Position numbers and translations under genes: made by a program
In this document: one piece after another, positions 61,874-64,000 of the stretch
Numbering within the stretch: position 1 is the stretch's first letter
Layout: each line of letters starts with the position of its first letter
Notes under the pieces: model-generated
What the model saw: the letters and a program-made list of their open reading frames with translations, nothing else
The model's database searches: none
Told to the model about the DNA's origin: nothing
DNA from: Megasphaera micronuciformis F0359
Lineage (GTDB): Bacteria; Bacillota; Negativicutes; Veillonellales; Megasphaeraceae
DNA length: 64,000 nt
Direction: 5' to 3'
Assembly: GCF_000165735.1 (NCBI RefSeq)
Contig: NZ_GL538208.1
Coordinates: forward strand, 13,879 to 77,878

Positions 61874-61887
61874 CGATTTATTTCCAC
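61855..61887. repeat. perfect 13-bp inverted repeat centred on the metQ -35 box
   Basis: GTGGAAATAAATC (61855-61867), 7-base spacer TGTCAAC holding the -35 box, then GATTTATTTCCAC (61875-61887). No T-run follows in either direction, so it is more like a protein operator than a terminator. It lies between the dehydrogenase stop and metQ. Confidence 0.75.
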
Positions 61888-61923
61888 TAAAAAAGTACAG
61901 TATAAAAATGGGGATTAAATCTC

Positions 61924-63330
61924 TTATTCATGAAAGTTTAAAATCTTTCCCGGGTTAAGAATATTATTAGGATCCAGTGCGTTTTTTATCGTTCGCATCA
62001 GGTGTTTTTCTCCTTCAGGCGTAAACTTTTCCATATAGCGTAATTTTTTGGCACCGATGCCGTGTTCACCGGCCAGGCGGCCTCCGACGGAATATGCATA
62101 GGCATAGACTTCGTTGTGGAAGGCTTCGACCGATTTTTCCCACACTTCATCAGACATGTCCGTCTTGCATAAGACTATATGAAGATTCCCGTCACCGATA
62201 TGAGCATTGATCTTTACTTCAAAAGGATATGCATTCCCGATGTCCATGATTTTTTCAATTGTATCGGCAATGCGGTGAACAGGGACAACTACGTCATCCG
62301 TCAAAAAGACTTTGCTGATCAACTCGACAGAAGTCTGGCAATTACGTCGCATGTTCCAAATGCGATCGTCCGCTTCAAGAACATCAACGGCACCCGATTG
62401 TTCGCAAATGTCGGCTACTTGTTCCATCTTTTTATCCGCATCGTCTGCGTCATACGTTTCAACCGTTATGATGACATATACGCCTTTTTCATAACCGGGC
62501 ATATTTTCATATCCGCAATAATCGGCACAGCCGCGAACATATGAGTTATCCATATATTCAATACTCGTAGGCTCAATGCCGGCTTTAATCAACTGCGGTA
62601 CCATGTGCAGAGCCGGAGTAGGCGAGTCATAGACGGCCAAGACGTCAAAACGATACGGCGGCAAAGGCGTGAGCTTCACTGTAACTTTCGTAATAACACC
62701 GAGAGTTCCTTCGCTGCCGATAATTAATTGTTCCAGACAGTAGCCTGTAGAGCATTTTTTCAAGATGCCGCCTACTTCGACGATTTCGCCTGTCGGTGTA
62801 ACGACTTCAAGGGCGTAGACTTGATGGCGTGTAACGCCGTAACGAACGGCTTTTAGACCGCCGGCATTCGTTGCCAGATTGCCGCCGATAAGACTGCTTT
62901 CCGAACTGGACGGATCGCCGGCATACAGAAAACCGGCTGATTTGGCACGATTTTGTAAATCAATGGTACGCACACCCGCCTCGACAGTCATGTACATGCC
63001 TTCTTCATTAAGTTCCAAAATTTTATTCAGCCGTTCCATTAAAAGGACGAGGCCGCCGCAGACAGGAATAGCACCGTCTGCAAGACTGGTACCTCCCGAA
63101 CGGACCGTGACGGGAACTTTGTAGCGGTTGGCCAATTTGAGAATTTGTGAAATTTCTTCAGCCGATGCGGGAGCAACGGCTGCTTCGGGCATATGAAACA
63201 GCTTAGGATCCGATTCATAGTCCGTTTGATAGGCGATGAGTAAGTCGGCGTCAGTCTTAACATATGACGGGCCGGTTATTTGTTTCAGCTCTTCAATAAA
63301 TTCGGCTGTTACAGGTGAATAGGTTTGCAA
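61924..63330 (-). CDS. FAD-linked D-2-hydroxyacid dehydrogenase (GlcD / D-lactate dehydrogenase type)
   Basis: 468 residues, VAO/PCMH flavoprotein. FAD-binding PVTVRSGGTSLADGAIP (~75-90), GDPSSSESSLIGGNLATNAGG and GSEGTLGVITK; C-terminal metal/substrate segments VKINAHIGDGNLHIVL and GGRLAGEHGIGAKK, with conserved histidines. Oxidises D-lactate or glycolate; in related anaerobes the acceptor is an electron-transfer flavoprotein, not seen here. AGGAGGGT before ATG 63330. No iron-sulfur GlcF neighbour. Substrate is inferred. Confidence 0.9.
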   Translation of the reverse strand: MQTYSPVTAEFIEELKQITGPSYVKTDADLLIAYQTDYESDPKLFHMPEAAVAPASAEEISQILKLANRYKVPVTVRSGGTSLADGAIPVCGGLVLLMERLNKILELNEEGMYMTVEAGVRTIDLQNRAKSAGFLYAGDPSSSESSLIGGNLATNAGGLKAVRYGVTRHQVYALEVVTPTGEIVEVGGILKKCSTGYCLEQLIIGSEGTLGVITKVTVKLTPLPPYRFDVLAVYDSPTPALHMVPQLIKAGIEPTSIEYMDNSYVRGCADYCGYENMPGYEKGVYVIITVETYDADDADKKMEQVADICEQSGAVDVLEADDRIWNMRRNCQTSVELISKVFLTDDVVVPVHRIADTIEKIMDIGNAYPFEVKINAHIGDGNLHIVLCKTDMSDEVWEKSVEAFHNEVYAYAYSVGGRLAGEHGIGAKKLRYMEKFTPEGEKHLMRTIKNALDPNNILNPGKILNFHE

Positions 63331-63508
63331 AATATAACCCTCCTTTAAATCAGGTATATACTATTTTAACATCCTTTCTACCCCTTTCAATAAGAACGAA
63401 ATATAAATTTTTTTTTATGCCGAAAAGACACAAGCGGTTTAAAGAGGAAAATACTGAGAATTGTTGACAAATAGTTTTAAAAAGAACACAAAAAGGGTGG
63501 AAAATTTT

Positions 63509-63559
63509 ATGAACAGCATAAAAACTTATTTTTTGGACAACTATGAACGCATGAAATAA
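63509..63559 (+). CDS. possible 16-residue small ORF (leader peptide or remnant)
   Basis: ATG 63509 follows AAAGGGTGG at ~6 bases and codes MNSIKTYFLDNYERMK before TAA. A TTGACA box stands 40 bases upstream. The peptide is not hydrophobic and has no run of one amino acid, so an attenuation role is not evident. It could be a short leader, the decayed start of a lost gene, or chance. Confidence 0.25.
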   Translation: MNSIKTYFLDNYERMK

Positions 63560-63659
63560 AAAAAAACAGACGAGAAATATACTCTTTTTTTATGGTTACT
63601 GACATAGATTATCAAGAATAAAACGGGTTAACCATGCGGTATTTTGGCTATTTTGATAA

Positions 63660-63688
63660 TTGACAAGGAGGGAGAAACGTGTAATAAT
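63660..63688 (+). promoter_or_regulatory. ferredoxin promoter
   Basis: -35 TTGACA (63660-63665), 16-17 base spacer, -10 region TAATAAT (63682-63688). Confidence 0.6.
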
Positions 63689-63747
63689 TATGTCAGCGAA
63701 AGGGACATGAGAACCCTCGAGTGATATTTTTTGCGGAGGTGAATACC

Positions 63748-63912
63748 ATGCATGTAGTTTCCGATGAATGCGTAAAATGCGGTGCTTGTGAAGCAACTTG
63801 CCCGACCGGCGCTATTACTGAAGGCGAAACGAAGTATGTTGTAGGCGATGCTTGCATCGATTGCGGTGCTTGCGAATCCGTTTGTCCTACAGGCGCTATC
63901 GCTGCTGAATAA
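63748..63912 (+). CDS. 2[4Fe-4S] ferredoxin
   Basis: 54-residue clostridial-type ferredoxin. Cys 8, 11, 14, 18 (CVKCGACEATCP) and 36, 39, 42, 46 (CIDCGACESVCP) give two CX2CX2CX3CP cluster sites. Very close to the Megasphaera elsdenii ferredoxin (from memory). Low-potential electron carrier for pyruvate oxidation and hydrogen or ETF reactions. ATG 63748 has the excellent GGAGGTG 7 bases upstream; an upstream in-frame ATG at 63721 is before that site. Confidence 0.98.
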   Translation: MHVVSDECVKCGACEATCPTGAITEGETKYVVGDACIDCGACESVCPTGAIAAE

Positions 63913-63928
63913 TAGGCTATATACATAT

Positions 63929-63962
63929 AAACCGCTATGTGTCATGCATAGCGGTTTTTTGT
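63929..63962 (+). terminator. terminator after ferredoxin
   Basis: AACCGCTATG / CATAGCGGTT hairpin followed by TTTTTTG. Confidence 0.92.
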
Positions 63963-64000
63963 GTGTCTTCGTTGTTTTTTAACGGTGTCTGTGATAGGAT

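Larger units (their letters stand above)
63331..63747. other. AT-rich divergent region upstream of D-lactate dehydrogenase-type gene and ferredoxin
   Basis: 417 bases. Contents seen: a 16-codon frame with a ribosome site at 63509-63559; TTGACA at 63464-63469 with no clear -10; and the ferredoxin promoter at 63660-63688. No hairpin terminator or riboswitch consensus recognised. Confidence 0.45.

Noticed and set aside
61855-61887. Terminator of the FAD dehydrogenase gene
   Set aside because: The inverted repeat has no T-run on the minus strand and contains the metQ -35 box, so an operator is more likely.

Overview
The window looks like chromosome of a diderm, anaerobic Firmicute of the Negativicutes (Veillonellales), near Megasphaera, Anaeroglobus, Dialister or Negativicoccus. 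The evidence is a short-chain flavodoxin (55166-55579) and a 54-residue 2[4Fe-4S] ferredoxin (63748-63912) that closely resemble, from memory, the Megasphaera elsdenii proteins; outer-membrane and LPS markers (YadA-type trimeric autotransporter, gmhA, a phosphoethanolamine-transferase-like enzyme); and Firmicute-style RNA control (two T-boxes and one SAM-I riboswitch). Species assignment is an inference.

Layout. 1-13 kb: end of an L-serine dehydratase alpha subunit; a thiamine-thiazole operon thiS-thiG-thiH-thiF plus tenI on the minus strand; a eukaryote-type hexokinase; a lone bioB with a BirA-like operator; and a translationally coupled MocR regulator, YhaO-like nuclease and YhaN-like ATPase. 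13-18 kb: Dps, glucose 1-dehydrogenase, a flavin quinone reductase, and a minus-strand pair of M48 protease and NYN/OST-HTH protein. 18-24.6 kb: a complete trpEGDCFBA operon behind a tryptophan T-box. 24.6-25.4 kb: no protein gene, but a strong minus-strand promoter feeding an unassigned structured RNA. 25.4-31.6 kb: cupin, envelope phosphoethanolamine-transferase-like enzyme, GltD-like flavoprotein, tRNA-Asp/Phe/Leu, a YadA-like adhesin with a C-terminal coiled-coil tail, and an HD-domain/sirtuin pair. 32-39.5 kb: alanine/glycine symporter, T-box ileS, and an osmoprotectant ABC transporter with fused permease and binding protein. 39.5-48 kb: a DUF1858 protein, an exported protein, an organophosphate MFS carrier, the MurNAc operon murQ-murP-mupG, tRNA-Arg, carbonic anhydrase and gmhA. 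48-52.6 kb: FolT-like S component, LUD protein with TPR lipoprotein, AEC carrier, glutaredoxin-like protein, and an EIIA-Glc / NusG-domain-II / Gx-transporter operon. 52.7-64 kb: two LysR regulators, an MFS carrier, flavodoxin with DUF3793, a thioesterase, methionine gamma-lyase with an NhaC-family carrier, SAM-riboswitch metQ, an FAD D-2-hydroxyacid dehydrogenase and the ferredoxin.

How the genes work together. The content fits an amino-acid and lactate-using anaerobe: serine dehydratase, methionine gamma-lyase, an alanine symporter and FAD lactate/glycolate-type oxidation coupled to low-potential flavodoxin and ferredoxin. Sugar handling is limited to a hexokinase, a glucose dehydrogenase and cell-wall MurNAc salvage. 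MurP has no EIIA domain, and the stand-alone EIIA-Glc at 52.1-52.6 kb is a candidate phosphoryl donor. There is no phage, insertion sequence, CRISPR array or defence island in the window. The most unusual signals are the orphan structured RNA at about 24.93-25.09 kb, the short attenuator-like leader of the thi operon where a TPP riboswitch would be expected, a perfect 13-bp inverted repeat centred on the metQ -35 box, and the C-terminal extension of the adhesin.
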